In this document: positions 1 to 7,560 of the stretch, one piece after another
Numbering within the stretch: the stretch's first letter is position 1
Layout: every line of letters begins with the position of its first letter
DNA from: an uncultured Azospirillum sp.
GTDB taxonomy: Bacteria; Pseudomonadota; Alphaproteobacteria; Azospirillales; Azospirillaceae
Direction of reading: 5' to 3'
NCBI RefSeq assembly: GCF_946480385.1
Contig: NZ_CAMLJP010000155.1
Span: 1-11,742 of the forward strand
DNA: 11,742 bases
The notes under the pieces: generated by a model
Databases searched by the model: none
Seen by the model: only the letters and a program-made list of their open reading frames with translations
Told to the model about the DNA's origin: nothing
Translations under genes and position numbers: made by a program

Positions 1-689
1 TCTCGCTGATCGGCCATTCCGGCTGCGGCAAGTCCACCGTGCTGTCGATGGTGGCTGGCCTCGCCGACGTGACCAGCGGCGGTATCGTGCTGGACGGCAA
101 GGAGGTCGACGGGGCCGGCCCCGACCGCGCCGTGGTGTTCCAGGCCCCCAGCCTGTTCCCCTGGCTGACCGCCTACGAGAACGTCATGCTGGGCGTCGAC
201 CGCGTCTTCCCCCACGCGAACAAGGGCGAACGCGCCGACATCGCCCGCTATTACCTCGCCCGCGTCGGTCTTGGCGACAGCATGGACCGGAAGGCGTCGG
301 AGCTGTCCAACGGCATGAAGCAGCGCGTCGGCATCGCCCGCGCCTTCGCCCTGTCGCCCAAGCTTCTGCTGCTCGACGAGCCCTTCGGCATGCTCGACAG
401 CCTGACCCGCTGGGAGTTGCAGGAGGTGCTGATGGAGGTTTGGGCGCGCACCAAGGTGACCGCGGTCTGCGTCACCCATGACGTGGACGAGGCACTGCTG
501 CTGGCCGACCGGGTGGTGATGATGACCAACGGCCCGAACGCGAAGATCGGCCACATCCTCAACGTCGACATTCCCCATCCGCGCACCCGTCAGGCCCTGC
601 TGGAGCACCCGCGCTATTACGACTACCGGGAAGAGCTGCTGAACTTCCTCGAAGGCGGCCATGCCGGGGCGCCGAAAAAGGCGGCGTGA
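1..689 (+). CDS. nrtD: Nitrate-type ABC transporter ATP-binding protein, NrtD-like (5' truncated by window)
   Basis: This is the cytoplasmic ATPase subunit of an ABC importer in the nitrate/cyanate/taurine group. The reading frame is open from base 3 and the true start lies before the window; 228 residues are visible. The Walker A motif GHSGCGKST is at nt 12-38, the Q-loop [11 protein letters not shown] follows, the signature LSNGMKQR begins at nt 303, Walker B LLLLDEPF lies near nt 363-386, and the switch histidine of VTHDVDEA is at nt 477-479. The segment [16 protein letters not shown] and the ending [16 protein letters not shown] are typical of NrtD/NrtC ATPases. The protein ends soon after this, so it lacks the extra C-terminal solute-binding domain of NrtC. 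The permease and binding-protein genes would be expected upstream, outside the window. A CynD (cyanate) or bicarbonate role cannot be excluded without them. The family call is firm; the substrate is inferred. Confidence 0.88.
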   Translation, partial: SLIGHSGCGKSTVLSMVAGLADVTSGGIVLDGKEVDGAGPDRAVVFQAPSLFPWLTAYENVMLGVDRVFPHANKGERADIARYYLARVGLGDSMDRKASELSNGMKQRVGIARAFALSPKLLLLDEPFGMLDSLTRWELQEVLMEVWARTKVTAVCVTHDVDEALLLADRVVMMTNGPNAKIGHILNVDIPHPRTRQALLEHPRYYDYREELLNFLEGGHAGAPKKAA

Positions 690-730
690 CCGGCGTCCCA
701 CTCCCCGGAAAGCCCACCGAAGACCCATCG

Positions 731-758
731 ACAAGCTGGCCCCGCGGGACCAGCTTGT
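731..758 (+). terminator. Hairpin after nrtD, possible terminator
   Basis: A perfect 9-base inverted repeat (ACAAGCTGG and CCAGCTTGT) encloses a GC-rich centre that extends the stem after one mismatch. It is followed by the T-rich stretch TGTCTTT. It sits about 40 bases after the nrtD stop and before the reductase ribosome site, so it could end the nitrate operon. The T-tract is interrupted, so termination may be partial. Confidence 0.5.
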
Positions 759-791
759 TGTCTTTCGGCATGACGGACGAGGGAGACCAAG

Positions 792-1628
<837 letters not shown>

Positions 1629-1740
1629 GGAACGCATGGGCAGGGTGGATCAGAGAGGTAGCGATTGAAATCGCGACGCTTGTCGGAACCGAGCATCCAC
1701 ACACGCCAGCCCTACCCGTTCCCACTTCAAGAATCAACTC

Positions 1741-1769
1741 TTAATGGCAATTTTCTCTTTTTATATTAT
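1741..1769 (+). promoter_or_regulatory. Candidate sigma70-like promoter for the LprI/SPOR-like gene
   Basis: TTAATG at 1741-1746 is separated by 17 bases from TATTAT at 1764-1769, inside the only strongly AT-rich patch of the region and on the right strand for the downstream gene. The -35 match is poor and AT-rich DNA yields chance matches, so this is tentative. Confidence 0.3.
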
Positions 1770-1837
1770 CACAGATTGAATTTCTTAAATCTATGCATCC
1801 GTAGCTTTCATCAGGGACATTAGATGCATTAGAGTTT

Positions 1838-1867
1838 GCTCCCGTCGGGCAAATGTGGGCCGGGAGC
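1838..1867 (+). repeat. Inverted repeat covering the ribosome binding site of the next gene
   Basis: GCTCCCG at 1838-1844 is the exact reverse complement of CGGGAGC at 1861-1867, with 16 bases between. The right arm contains the GGGAG that serves as ribosome site for the ATG at 1877. A competing smaller pairing (CCCG with CGGG just inside) is also possible. In mRNA this hairpin would hide the ribosome site. Confidence 0.5.
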
Positions 1868-1876
1868 TTCGAGACT

Positions 1877-2995
1877 ATGAAAATTGCTGCATGGCTTTTG
1901 AGTATCTTTGTATTCATCGCGGCCACTCCGGCCATGGCACAAAGCTACTCTCCCAGTTACGACTGCTCGTTGGTTACCGACGCGGTGGAGGTGTTCGTCT
2001 GCAACGACAGGGCTCTCGCAGCGCTGGATCGTGACCTAAGCAGATCTTACCATGCATACATCAGCACCTTGCCTTCTGATCAAGCAACACTCCTGAAGAA
2101 GGGAGAGGTCGCTTGGGTCAAGGACAGAAACAACCGGTGCAGGTCAGGCGGACAGTACGTCGATCGCTCATGCGTCGAAGCGACCTATAAGGGGCGAATA
2201 CATGCATTGAATTCATTGGCAAGTCTGACCTTTTCACCGGGCGCATGGGAAAAGGAAGGAATGCGATGGGTGCAACTGGCCAGCCGCTCGACCGCGGACG
2301 AAGCAATTGCAATCGCTTCCCTGTTGCAACAGCAGGCTCCACAGCATGGACCTTACATCGTTCTGTTGGCGCTCAATGGTTGGTACGCGGTGGTATCCGG
2401 TCCCTTCCAGGCATACGAGGCAGATTCCATTCTTGAAGACATGAAAGCATCGAACCCGGTGATTGCTGCGGAGGGACCCTACACCACCAAAGGACACCGA
2501 TATGTTCTGAGAATGTACCACAACGCTGACGAACTGCCGGGAAATGTCGAAAGACCGATGAGATTGAATGCGCCGGCATCTTCTTTCTCCACGGCAGCAG
2601 TCTATACATCTCCGTCCGGCAATCGCCGCCGCTGTTCTTCGGATGAGATCCTGAACAAGCAGGCCATTTGCTTTGTTGCTCTGGCTGGTGAGGCGGCCTG
2701 CCAGCACTTGCTCGGGGAGAAATCTGAAGCCGGCGTGGTCCTCACCAGCGTGGCGACATCGGCAATCTGCACTGCCGCATCCTCGGGACTGCAGAATGGA
2801 ACGATCAATGCCGATGCGGTGCTCGCATCAATGGTCAAGGGCGGCATATCAGGTGTCGGAAGTGCCATGATGCACCAGGACAATGACTTTCTGACCAGAG
2901 CTGTGGGCGCTTTCTTGAAATACAACGTCGTACTCTACGAGTTCTCTGAAGCGATCGATTGCGCTCGGAACGTTGAGCGGCAGTGTTGGCAGTAA
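1877..2995 (+). CDS. Secreted LprI-like (DUF1311) protein with SPOR-like segment and unknown C-terminal region
   Basis: A predicted exported protein of 372 residues. I chose the ATG at 1877 rather than the in-frame ATG at 1853 because it gives a clean signal peptide (MKIAAWLLSIF... ending AMA, cleavage near residue 21) and has GGGAG upstream. Residues about 28-115 resemble the LprI/DUF1311 lysozyme-inhibitor-like domain, with cysteines at 30, 42, 88 and 99 in the expected C-x11-C and C-x10-C pattern and the GEVAWVKDRNNRC core. Residues about 129-207 (WVQLASRSTADEA..., GWYAVVSGPFQAYEAD, TKGHRYVLRMY) look like a SPOR-type fold that could bind peptidoglycan. From about 249 to the end an Ala/Gly/Ser-rich region with cysteines at 253, 265, 275, 298, 362 and 370 is not recognised. 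Codons such as ATA, AGA, CGA and TTG are more frequent than in the neighbours, suggesting acquisition by transfer. A cell-envelope role is inferred. Confidence 0.72.
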   Translation: MKIAAWLLSIFVFIAATPAMAQSYSPSYDCSLVTDAVEVFVCNDRALAALDRDLSRSYHAYISTLPSDQATLLKKGEVAWVKDRNNRCRSGGQYVDRSCVEATYKGRIHALNSLASLTFSPGAWEKEGMRWVQLASRSTADEAIAIASLLQQQAPQHGPYIVLLALNGWYAVVSGPFQAYEADSILEDMKASNPVIAAEGPYTTKGHRYVLRMYHNADELPGNVERPMRLNAPASSFSTAAVYTSPSGNRRRCSSDEILNKQAICFVALAGEAACQHLLGEKSEAGVVLTSVATSAICTAASSGLQNGTINADAVLASMVKGGISGVGSAMMHQDNDFLTRAVGAFLKYNVVLYEFSEAIDCARNVERQCWQ

Positions 2996-3168
2996 CGGGA
3001 AAGGCGCCGGGCACCCGTCCGGGCGGCATCATCACGCCCAACCAGCACCATGCGCCGATCAACGACTTCGGCACAGCCGATGCGGCAGACATTTGCGTGG
3101 AGAGCCGCCCGAACCGCGCGCTACACCGGACGCATCGAGGGGAGGCAGGCTGCAGTCCCGAAATGGCG
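2996..3168. other. Intergenic stretch with no supported gene
   Basis: GC-rich DNA between the LprI-like gene and the tRNA cluster. A frame at 2983-3255 stays open through it but runs into tRNA-Val and has no recognisable protein features. A short direct repeat (CCGGGC near 3007 and 3019) is the only structure I see. It may be remnant DNA at the right edge of the AT-rich segment. Confidence 0.4.
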
Positions 3169-3200
3169 AAGGCCGCCAACCCGTTCCGGTTAGCGGCCTT
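3169..3200 (-). terminator. Hairpin ending the tRNA cluster
   Basis: Read on the minus strand, AAGGCCGCTAACC and GGTTGGCGGCCTT pair over 13 bases with one G-T wobble and a 6-base loop. The hairpin begins 5 bases after the encoded CCA of tRNA-Val. The T-tract afterwards is weak, so it may act as a processing or Rho-aided end. It could also stop plus-strand transcription from the LprI-like gene. Confidence 0.6.
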
Positions 3201-3205
3201 CAGAA

Positions 3206-3280
3206 TGGTGGTCCCGACTGGGATTGAACCAGTGACCCCTACGATGTCAACGTAGTGCTCTCCCGCTGAGCTACGAGACC
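3206..3280 (-). tRNA. tRNA-Val (anticodon GAC)
   Basis: A full cloverleaf can be drawn. The acceptor GGTCTCG pairs with CGGGACC, with one T-G pair. The anticodon stem CTACG/CGTAG carries loop TTGACAT with anticodon GAC, and the T-arm contains GGTTCAATCCC. The discriminator is A and CCA is encoded (3208-3206). It is the last gene of the minus-strand tRNA cluster. Confidence 0.97.
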
Positions 3281-3311
3281 ACGGGAACTTAGAAACTGTC
3301 GCTCCAGATCA

Positions 3312-3386
3312 TGGAGCGGGCGAAGGGATTCGAACCCTCGACCCCAACCTTGGCAAGGTTGTGCTCTACCCCTGAGCTACGCCCGC
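3312..3386 (-). tRNA. tRNA-Gly (anticodon GCC)
   Basis: The acceptor GCGGGCG pairs perfectly with CGCCCGC. The anticodon stem CAACC/GGTTG carries loop TTGCCAA with anticodon GCC. The T-arm contains GGGTTCGAATCCC. The discriminator is T and CCA is encoded. It begins only 4 bases after tRNA-Asp, so the two must come from one transcript. Confidence 0.97.
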
Positions 3387-3390
3387 AAAG

Positions 3391-3467
<77 letters not shown>

Positions 3468-3482
3468 GCTGAGGAGCGGCGC

Positions 3483-3511
3483 CTTATACAAGGCTTCACC
3501 CCGACAGACAA
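3483..3511 (-). promoter_or_regulatory. Internal sigma70-type promoter for tRNA-Asp, -Gly, -Val
   Basis: On the minus strand TTGTCT (3511-3506) is followed after exactly 17 bases by TATAAG (3488-3483), then a GC-rich stretch (GCGCCGC) like the discriminators of growth-rate-controlled stable RNA promoters. The predicted start is about 10 bases before tRNA-Asp. It lies in the 73-base spacer between tRNA-Ala and tRNA-Asp, the longest spacer of the cluster. Confidence 0.6.
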
Positions 3512-3540
3512 GACCTAAACCAAACTCAAACCTTCAGAAG

Positions 3541-3616
<76 letters not shown>

Positions 3617-3636
3617 ACTATATTTCTTCTACTCTT

Positions 3637-3659
3637 CACCAACACTGGAGGTGTTGGTG
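3637..3659 (-). repeat. Perfect hairpin overlapping the 3' end of tRNA-Leu
   Basis: CACCAACAC (3637-3645) and GTGTTGGTG (3651-3659) are exact reverse complements around a 5-base loop. The arm at 3655-3659 contains the discriminator A and encoded CCA of tRNA-Leu, so in the precursor RNA the tRNA 3' end would be paired with its own trailer. No T-tract follows, which argues for a processing element rather than a terminator. Confidence 0.6.
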
Positions 3660-3741
3660 CGCTTGGAGGGAGTCGAACCCCCACGGCCTTTCAGCCACTA
3701 GGACCTGAACCTAGCGCGTCTACCAGTTCCGCCACAAGCGC
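3655..3741 (-). tRNA. tRNA-Leu (anticodon CAG)
   Basis: A class II tRNA of 87 bases with a long variable arm (TGGCTGAAAGGCCG region). The acceptor GCGCTTG pairs with CAAGCGC. The anticodon stem CTAGG/CCTAG carries loop TTCAGGT with anticodon CAG. The D-arm contains AACTGGTAGACGC. The discriminator is A and CCA is encoded. It is the first gene of the cluster, behind the promoter at 3778-3806. Confidence 0.97.
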
Positions 3742-3777
3742 TTTCCCCGCACCGCGTTGGGCGCCGCGGGGAGCGCC

Positions 3778-3806
3778 TATGTAGCGGGATGGACCGTGGC
3801 CCGCAA
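3778..3806 (-). promoter_or_regulatory. Promoter of the tRNA cluster
   Basis: On the minus strand TTGCGG (3806-3801) and TACATA (3783-3778) are separated by exactly 17 bases and followed by a very GC-rich stretch (GGCGCTCCCCGCGG) of the kind seen at stringently controlled stable-RNA promoters. The start would lie about 30 bases before tRNA-Leu. The leader contains CCCCGC...GCGGGG arms (about 3745-3771) that can form a hairpin. Confidence 0.6.
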
Positions 3807-3815
3807 GCGGAGAAT

Positions 3816-5432
3816 TCACTCTCCGCGAAAATTTTTCCCAAGCTCGTTCCGGCGGGCCAGAAGGGCCAGTCCAACCCCCACCGCCGCGCCCGCCGCAACC
3901 CCGGCGCCGATGCGCCACGCCGTCCGGTTCACGTCGCCGAACACCGTCGCGCCGCGCAGGATCGTCTCCGCCATCGGTTCCGGCCGGTCGGGGTCGAGCA
4001 GGCGTTCGTCCACCAGCCGGCACTCGGCCTCGTTCAGCGGCTCCGGCTCCAGCGGGCGGAGCGAGCGGCCCGTCGGGCGCATCAGCCGGTCCACCATGGC
4101 GGTCAGCGACCCGGTCTCCTCCTCCGTCCGCTCCACCTCTTCCACTCCAACACCCAGATGCTCGGCCATCAGGCTGGTGCGGACGGAGCGGATGGCGCGG
4201 CACACCTCCGGCCGTTCGCCCTGCTGGACCTCGATGGCGAGGTCGCATTCGGTGTCCAGCCCCTGGGAGCGGTTGTTGATGTTGGACGACCCCACCCGCA
4301 GCAGCCGGTCGTCGACCACCAGCACCTTGGCATGGACATAGATGCCCTCTCCGCCTTCGGTCACCGGCGAGAGGATGCGGAAACGCCGGTACGGATCCTG
4401 CTCGCGCAGGCGCTGGACCAGCAGCGAACGGGCGCTGCCCATCGCCTCCTCCTCGACCCAGCCAGGGGTGCGTTCGGGGTTCACCACCACCACCTCCGGC
4501 CCGTCCGGCTCGGTCAGGCGGGCGGCGATGGCGCCGACGATCCGTTGCGAGGCGAAATACTGGCTTTCCAGATAGATGAAATCGCGGGCGGCGGCGACGG
4601 CGGCCAGATACAGCGCCTCGATCTCGCGGGCGCCGCCCTGCGGCTGGTCCGTCATCGGGTCGGTGCGGGCGATGGCGACGGGGATGTCGCGGAAGTCGGA
4701 GGTTAGGTCCTCGGGCCAGAACGCCTCGGTCGGCGGCGGCGGGGTCAGTTCCTCCCCGGTCGCGCGGCGCCAGCGCTCCCGCGCCAGATCGCCCAGCGCC
4801 CGCGCGGCGTCGCCGTCGACCGCCGTCGTCACGTCATGGAAGGGGCCGTATGGTTCGCCGCTCGGCCGCACCCGGCGGGGGTCGCCGTCGCGGTGGTCGG
4901 GCGTGTCCCAGCGGTCGGTGGTCATGTCGATGCCGCCGCAGAAGGCCAGCGCATCGTCGATGATGGCGATCTTCTGGTGGTGGCAGGCGCCCGGCGGATG
5001 GGCGGAATCCAGGCGGAAACGCAGACGCCGGCTGCTCATCCAATCCAGCAGGACCAGCGGAGTCCGGCCGCGAAACGGCATCTTCAGGACCGACAGGTCC
5101 CATTTCAGCACATTGATGGTCAGTTCCGGCCGCACCCGGACGATCCAGCTCAGGAAATCGCCAAGCTCGTTCGGCACCCCCGGCATCGGGTCGTCGGGCT
5201 CCAGCTTGATCCGGGTATCGAAATCCCAGCCGATCAGCATCACCGTGTGGCGGGCATGGAGGATGGCGGCCTTGATCCGGGCGAAATAGGCGGCGGCGTC
5301 GATGATGACCGACACCCGATCCGCCTTCTCGATCCGCCAGCAGGTCCGGCCGGGCACCAGAACCGGGCCGGCCGGAGTCTGGCCAGCCTGATATGCGGAG
5401 TCTGGGCGGGCGGCGTCCGGCATCGCGGCCAT
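3816..5432 (-). CDS. Phospholipase D-like protein with two HKD motifs
   Basis: A member of the phospholipase D/cardiolipin synthase superfamily, 538 residues from the chosen start. I prefer the ATG at 5432 over the longer in-frame start at 5516 because GGAAGGAAA lies 7 bases before it. The two catalytic HxKxxxxD motifs are complete: H152/K154/D159 (HHQKIAIID, followed by GGID) and H367/K369/D374 (VHAKVLVVD, followed by GSSNINNRS). Both halves carry the usual beta-strand lead-ins (VMLIGWDFD; FIYLESQYF). The N-terminus lacks the two membrane helices of cardiolipin synthase A. One Ala/Gly-rich hydrophobic stretch near residues 508-527 precedes a charged tail, so the protein may be C-terminally anchored. 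It could cleave or transfer phosphatidyl groups at the membrane; the substrate is not visible. It appears to be its own transcription unit, 110 bases beyond galM. Confidence 0.88.
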   Translation of the reverse strand: MAAMPDAARPDSAYQAGQTPAGPVLVPGRTCWRIEKADRVSVIIDAAAYFARIKAAILHARHTVMLIGWDFDTRIKLEPDDPMPGVPNELGDFLSWIVRVRPELTINVLKWDLSVLKMPFRGRTPLVLLDWMSSRRLRFRLDSAHPPGACHHQKIAIIDDALAFCGGIDMTTDRWDTPDHRDGDPRRVRPSGEPYGPFHDVTTAVDGDAARALGDLARERWRRATGEELTPPPPTEAFWPEDLTSDFRDIPVAIARTDPMTDQPQGGAREIEALYLAAVAAARDFIYLESQYFASQRIVGAIAARLTEPDGPEVVVVNPERTPGWVEEEAMGSARSLLVQRLREQDPYRRFRILSPVTEGGEGIYVHAKVLVVDDRLLRVGSSNINNRSQGLDTECDLAIEVQQGERPEVCRAIRSVRTSLMAEHLGVGVEEVERTEEETGSLTAMVDRLMRPTGRSLRPLEPEPLNEAECRLVDERLLDPDRPEPMAETILRGATVFGDVNRTAWRIGAGVAAGAAVGVGLALLARRNELGKNFRGE

Positions 5433-5475
5433 GTCGAGCTTTCCTTCCGGCGTTGTGGAGCGGCATCGCGGGACC

Positions 5476-5493
5476 GGCAGCGGAACCGCTGCC
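5476..5493 (-). repeat. Perfect 8-base hairpin between galM and the PLD-like gene
   Basis: GGCAGCGG and CCGCTGCC flank a 2-base centre in the 110-base gap. Without a T-tract it is a weak terminator candidate for the sugar operon; it could equally lie in the leader of the PLD-like gene. Confidence 0.35.
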
Positions 5494-5542
5494 ATGCCCT
5501 TCGATGAACCCCGCAATCCGGCGGACGGTTCCCCGCTTCCGT

Positions 5543-6574
5543 TCAGTCCGCCCCGAATCGCAGCCGCATCCGATGGCGGTAGGTTTCGCCGGGATCGAGC
5601 CGCGCCGACGGGAAATGGCCGATGTTCGGACTGTCGGGAAAACGCTGGCTCTCCAGCGCCAGCCCGGCGAAGCGGCGGTAGGGCTGCCCGCCCTTGCCCA
5701 CCACCTTTTCACTGAGATAGCCGCCGGTATAGACCTGCAATCCCGGCTGATCGGTCGCCAGCTCCATCCGCCGGCCGGATGCCGGATGCTCCAGCACCGC
5801 CACCGGCCGCAGTTCCCCCGCCGGCCCGTCCAGGCACCAGTTGTGGTCGAAGCCGAAGCCGCCGACCGCGTCCAGCGCCTCGCCCAACACCACCCCGCCG
5901 CGCAGGTCGAAGGCCGTGCCGTCCACCGGCCGCACCTCCCCCGTCGGGATCAGCTCGGCACCGACCGGCGTGGTGAAGCCGCCGCGCACCGTCAGCCGAT
6001 GGTCGCGCAAATCGCCCGAGGCATGCCCCCCGAGGTTCCAGTAGCTGTGATGGACGATGTTAACAATGGTTGGCCGGTCGGTCGTCGCCGTCATGCGGAT
6101 GTCCAGCACCCCGTCGTCGCTCAACTGGTAGCGCGTGCTCGCCGTCAGCGTCCCCGGATAGCCCTGGTCGCCGTCCGGCGAGACGAGCGTGAAGGTGACG
6201 GCGTTCGCGGCCTCCTCCACCGTCGCCTCCCAGATGTGCCGGTCGAACCCTTCCGGTCCGCCATGCAGCTGGTTCGGCGGCTCATTGACGGCCAGCGCGT
6301 GGCGCACCCCGTCCAGCGTGAAGGCCGCCCCGCCGATGCGGTTGCCGTAGCGGCCGCAGGTGGCGCCGAAATAGGCGTCGCTCGCCAGGTAATCGGCCAG
6401 CCGGTCGAAGCCCAGCACCACGTCCGCCTTGGTCCCATCGCGGCCGGGAACCAGCATCCGCGCCAGCCGGGCGCCATGGGCGATGACGGTCGCCTCCAGC
6501 CCGCCGGCGGACAGGATGAACCCCTCCACCGGCCGTCCTTCGTGGGTATCGAACAGGAAACTCTCGATGGGCAT
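5543..6574 (-). CDS. galM: Aldose 1-epimerase (galactose mutarotase)
   Basis: This enzyme interconverts alpha and beta anomers of aldoses such as galactose and glucose. It has 343 residues, about the usual family length. Residues expected in the active site are present: H104 in NQLHGG, H176 in VHHSYWNL as the likely general acid, and E308 in LALESQRFPDSPN as the likely general base. GRYGNRIGG (74-82) and FDHNW (242-246) are further family motifs. There is no signal peptide, so it acts in the cytoplasm. The start ATG shares one base with the yjfF stop (TGATG) and has GGAGG 4 bases upstream, so translation is probably coupled. As the last gene of the galactofuranose-type transporter operon it fits a role in preparing the imported sugar for catabolism. 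Confidence 0.93.
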   Translation of the reverse strand: MPIESFLFDTHEGRPVEGFILSAGGLEATVIAHGARLARMLVPGRDGTKADVVLGFDRLADYLASDAYFGATCGRYGNRIGGAAFTLDGVRHALAVNEPPNQLHGGPEGFDRHIWEATVEEAANAVTFTLVSPDGDQGYPGTLTASTRYQLSDDGVLDIRMTATTDRPTIVNIVHHSYWNLGGHASGDLRDHRLTVRGGFTTPVGAELIPTGEVRPVDGTAFDLRGGVVLGEALDAVGGFGFDHNWCLDGPAGELRPVAVLEHPASGRRMELATDQPGLQVYTGGYLSEKVVGKGGQPYRRFAGLALESQRFPDSPNIGHFPSARLDPGETYRHRMRLRFGAD

Positions 6575-7560
6575 CACGCCTCCGCCGGTTCGCCGCCGCG
6601 GCCGGCCCAGACCGTCAGCAGACCCTTCTGCAACAGGATGAAGACGAACAGCAGCACGCCAATGGCGATCTTGGTCCACCAGCTGCTCAAGGTGCCGTCG
6701 AAGGTGATGTAGGTCTGGATCAGCCCCTGGATCAGCACGCCGACGAAGGTGCCGACGACATAGCCATAGCCGCCGGTCAGCTGGGTGCCGCCGATCACCA
6801 CCGTGGTGATGGTGTCCAGCTCCACCCCCGTCGCCGCCAGCGAATAGCCGGCGCCGGTGTAGAGCGAGAAGACGATCCCCGCCAGCCCGGCCAGCAGCCC
6901 CGACAGCGCATAGACCGCCACCGTCGTCCGCCCAACCGGCACGCCCATCAGCTCCGCCGACTGCCGGTTGCCGCCCAGCGCGTAGAGGTTGGCGCCGAAG
7001 CGGGTCCAGTGCGCCAGCACCACCGCCGCGACCACCACCCCCAGCATCAGCATCGCCGGCAGGCTGAGCTTCCCGCCGGCGCCGAAGCGCAGCGCGATGT
7101 CGTTCAGCTCGCCATAGAGCGGGTGGTTGATCGGCACCGAATCGGTGGTCAGGACGAAGCCCAACCCACGGGCGATGAACATGCCGGCCAGCGTGACGAT
7201 GAAGGGCGGCATCTGGAAGACATGGATCACCCCGCCCATCGCCGCGCCGAAGCCGCCGGCGGCGATCAGCGCGACGGCGAAGGCGGCCAACGGGTGCCAG
7301 CCGCCATGCTCGATCAGCACGGCCAGCAGCACGGTGGTGAAGCCGATCACCGCCCCCACCGACAGGTCGATCCCGCCGGACAGGATGACGAAGGTCATGC
7401 CCACCGCCGTAATCCCGAGAAAGGCGTTGTCGGTCAGAAGGTTGCCCACCACCCGCCAGGAGGCGAAATTGGGGAACTGCGCCGCGCACAGCAGGAACCC
7501 GACCACCAGCACCGCGGTGGTGACGATCAGAGGAAGGAACCGCTGGAGTGCACTGGTCAT
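6574..7560 (-). CDS. yjfF: Sugar ABC transporter permease, YjfF-like (galactofuranose)
   Basis: An integral inner-membrane subunit of the BPD_transp_2 (ribose/galactose-type) permease family, 328 residues. The conserved GMTFVILSGGIDLSVGA is at 54-70. ITLAGMFIARG near 121-132 and FDGTLSSWWTKIAIG at 287-301 match the YjfF subgroup as I remember it. The alternating hydrophobic stretches are compatible with 8-10 membrane helices. The ATG at 7560 overlaps the ytfT stop in an ATGA and has GGAGGGG upstream, which fixes the start; the longer open frame upstream is only the shadow of ytfT. It should pair with YtfT to form a heterodimeric channel. Confidence 0.92.
   Translation of the reverse strand: MTSALQRFLPLIVTTAVLVVGFLLCAAQFPNFASWRVVGNLLTDNAFLGITAVGMTFVILSGGIDLSVGAVIGFTTVLLAVLIEHGGWHPLAAFAVALIAAGGFGAAMGGVIHVFQMPPFIVTLAGMFIARGLGFVLTTDSVPINHPLYGELNDIALRFGAGGKLSLPAMLMLGVVVAAVVLAHWTRFGANLYALGGNRQSAELMGVPVGRTTVAVYALSGLLAGLAGIVFSLYTGAGYSLAATGVELDTITTVVIGGTQLTGGYGYVVGTFVGVLIQGLIQTYITFDGTLSSWWTKIAIGVLLFVFILLQKGLLTVWAGRGGEPAEA

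Larger units (their letters stand above)
1629..1876. other. Intergenic region with switch to AT-rich DNA
   Basis: No gene is supported here. The first part (to about 1740) has ordinary base composition and holds a small palindrome at 1661-1674 (GCGATT, GA, AATCGC) without a T-tract. From 1741 the DNA becomes clearly AT-rich (TTTTCTCTTTTTATATTATC). A 7-base inverted repeat (ATGCATC at 1793-1799, GATGCAT at 1823-1829) could be an operator or leader hairpin for the gene at 1877. The abrupt change at 1740 is the left edge of an atypical segment that runs to about 2995. Confidence 0.5.

Noticed and set aside
1661..1680. GATTGAAATCGC resembling the end of a CRISPR repeat
   Set aside because: It occurs once, without regularly spaced copies or cas genes; it is a small palindrome.
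2983..3255. A 90-codon plus-strand frame ending in VVPTGIEPVTPTMST
   Set aside because: Its last third is simply tRNA-Val translated backwards, a classic false gene, and the rest shows no protein-like features or ribosome site.
1629..3280. Genomic island integrated at the 3' end of tRNA-Val
   Set aside because: The atypical segment lies on the correct side of tRNA-Val, but I found no copy of the tRNA 3' end near 1629-1760 and no integrase, so no attachment sites are supported.
3691..4706. Several open frames on both strands over the tRNA-Leu and PLD region
   Set aside because: They overlap a tRNA or lie antisense or out of frame to the PLD-like gene, whose two HKD motifs fix the true frame.
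5543..7489. A 648-codon frame that would fuse an extra N-terminal region to galM
   Set aside because: The part upstream of the ATG at 6574 is the out-of-frame shadow of yjfF. The true start has a GGAGG and couples to the yjfF stop. The same reasoning removes the long upstream extensions of yjfF and ytfT.
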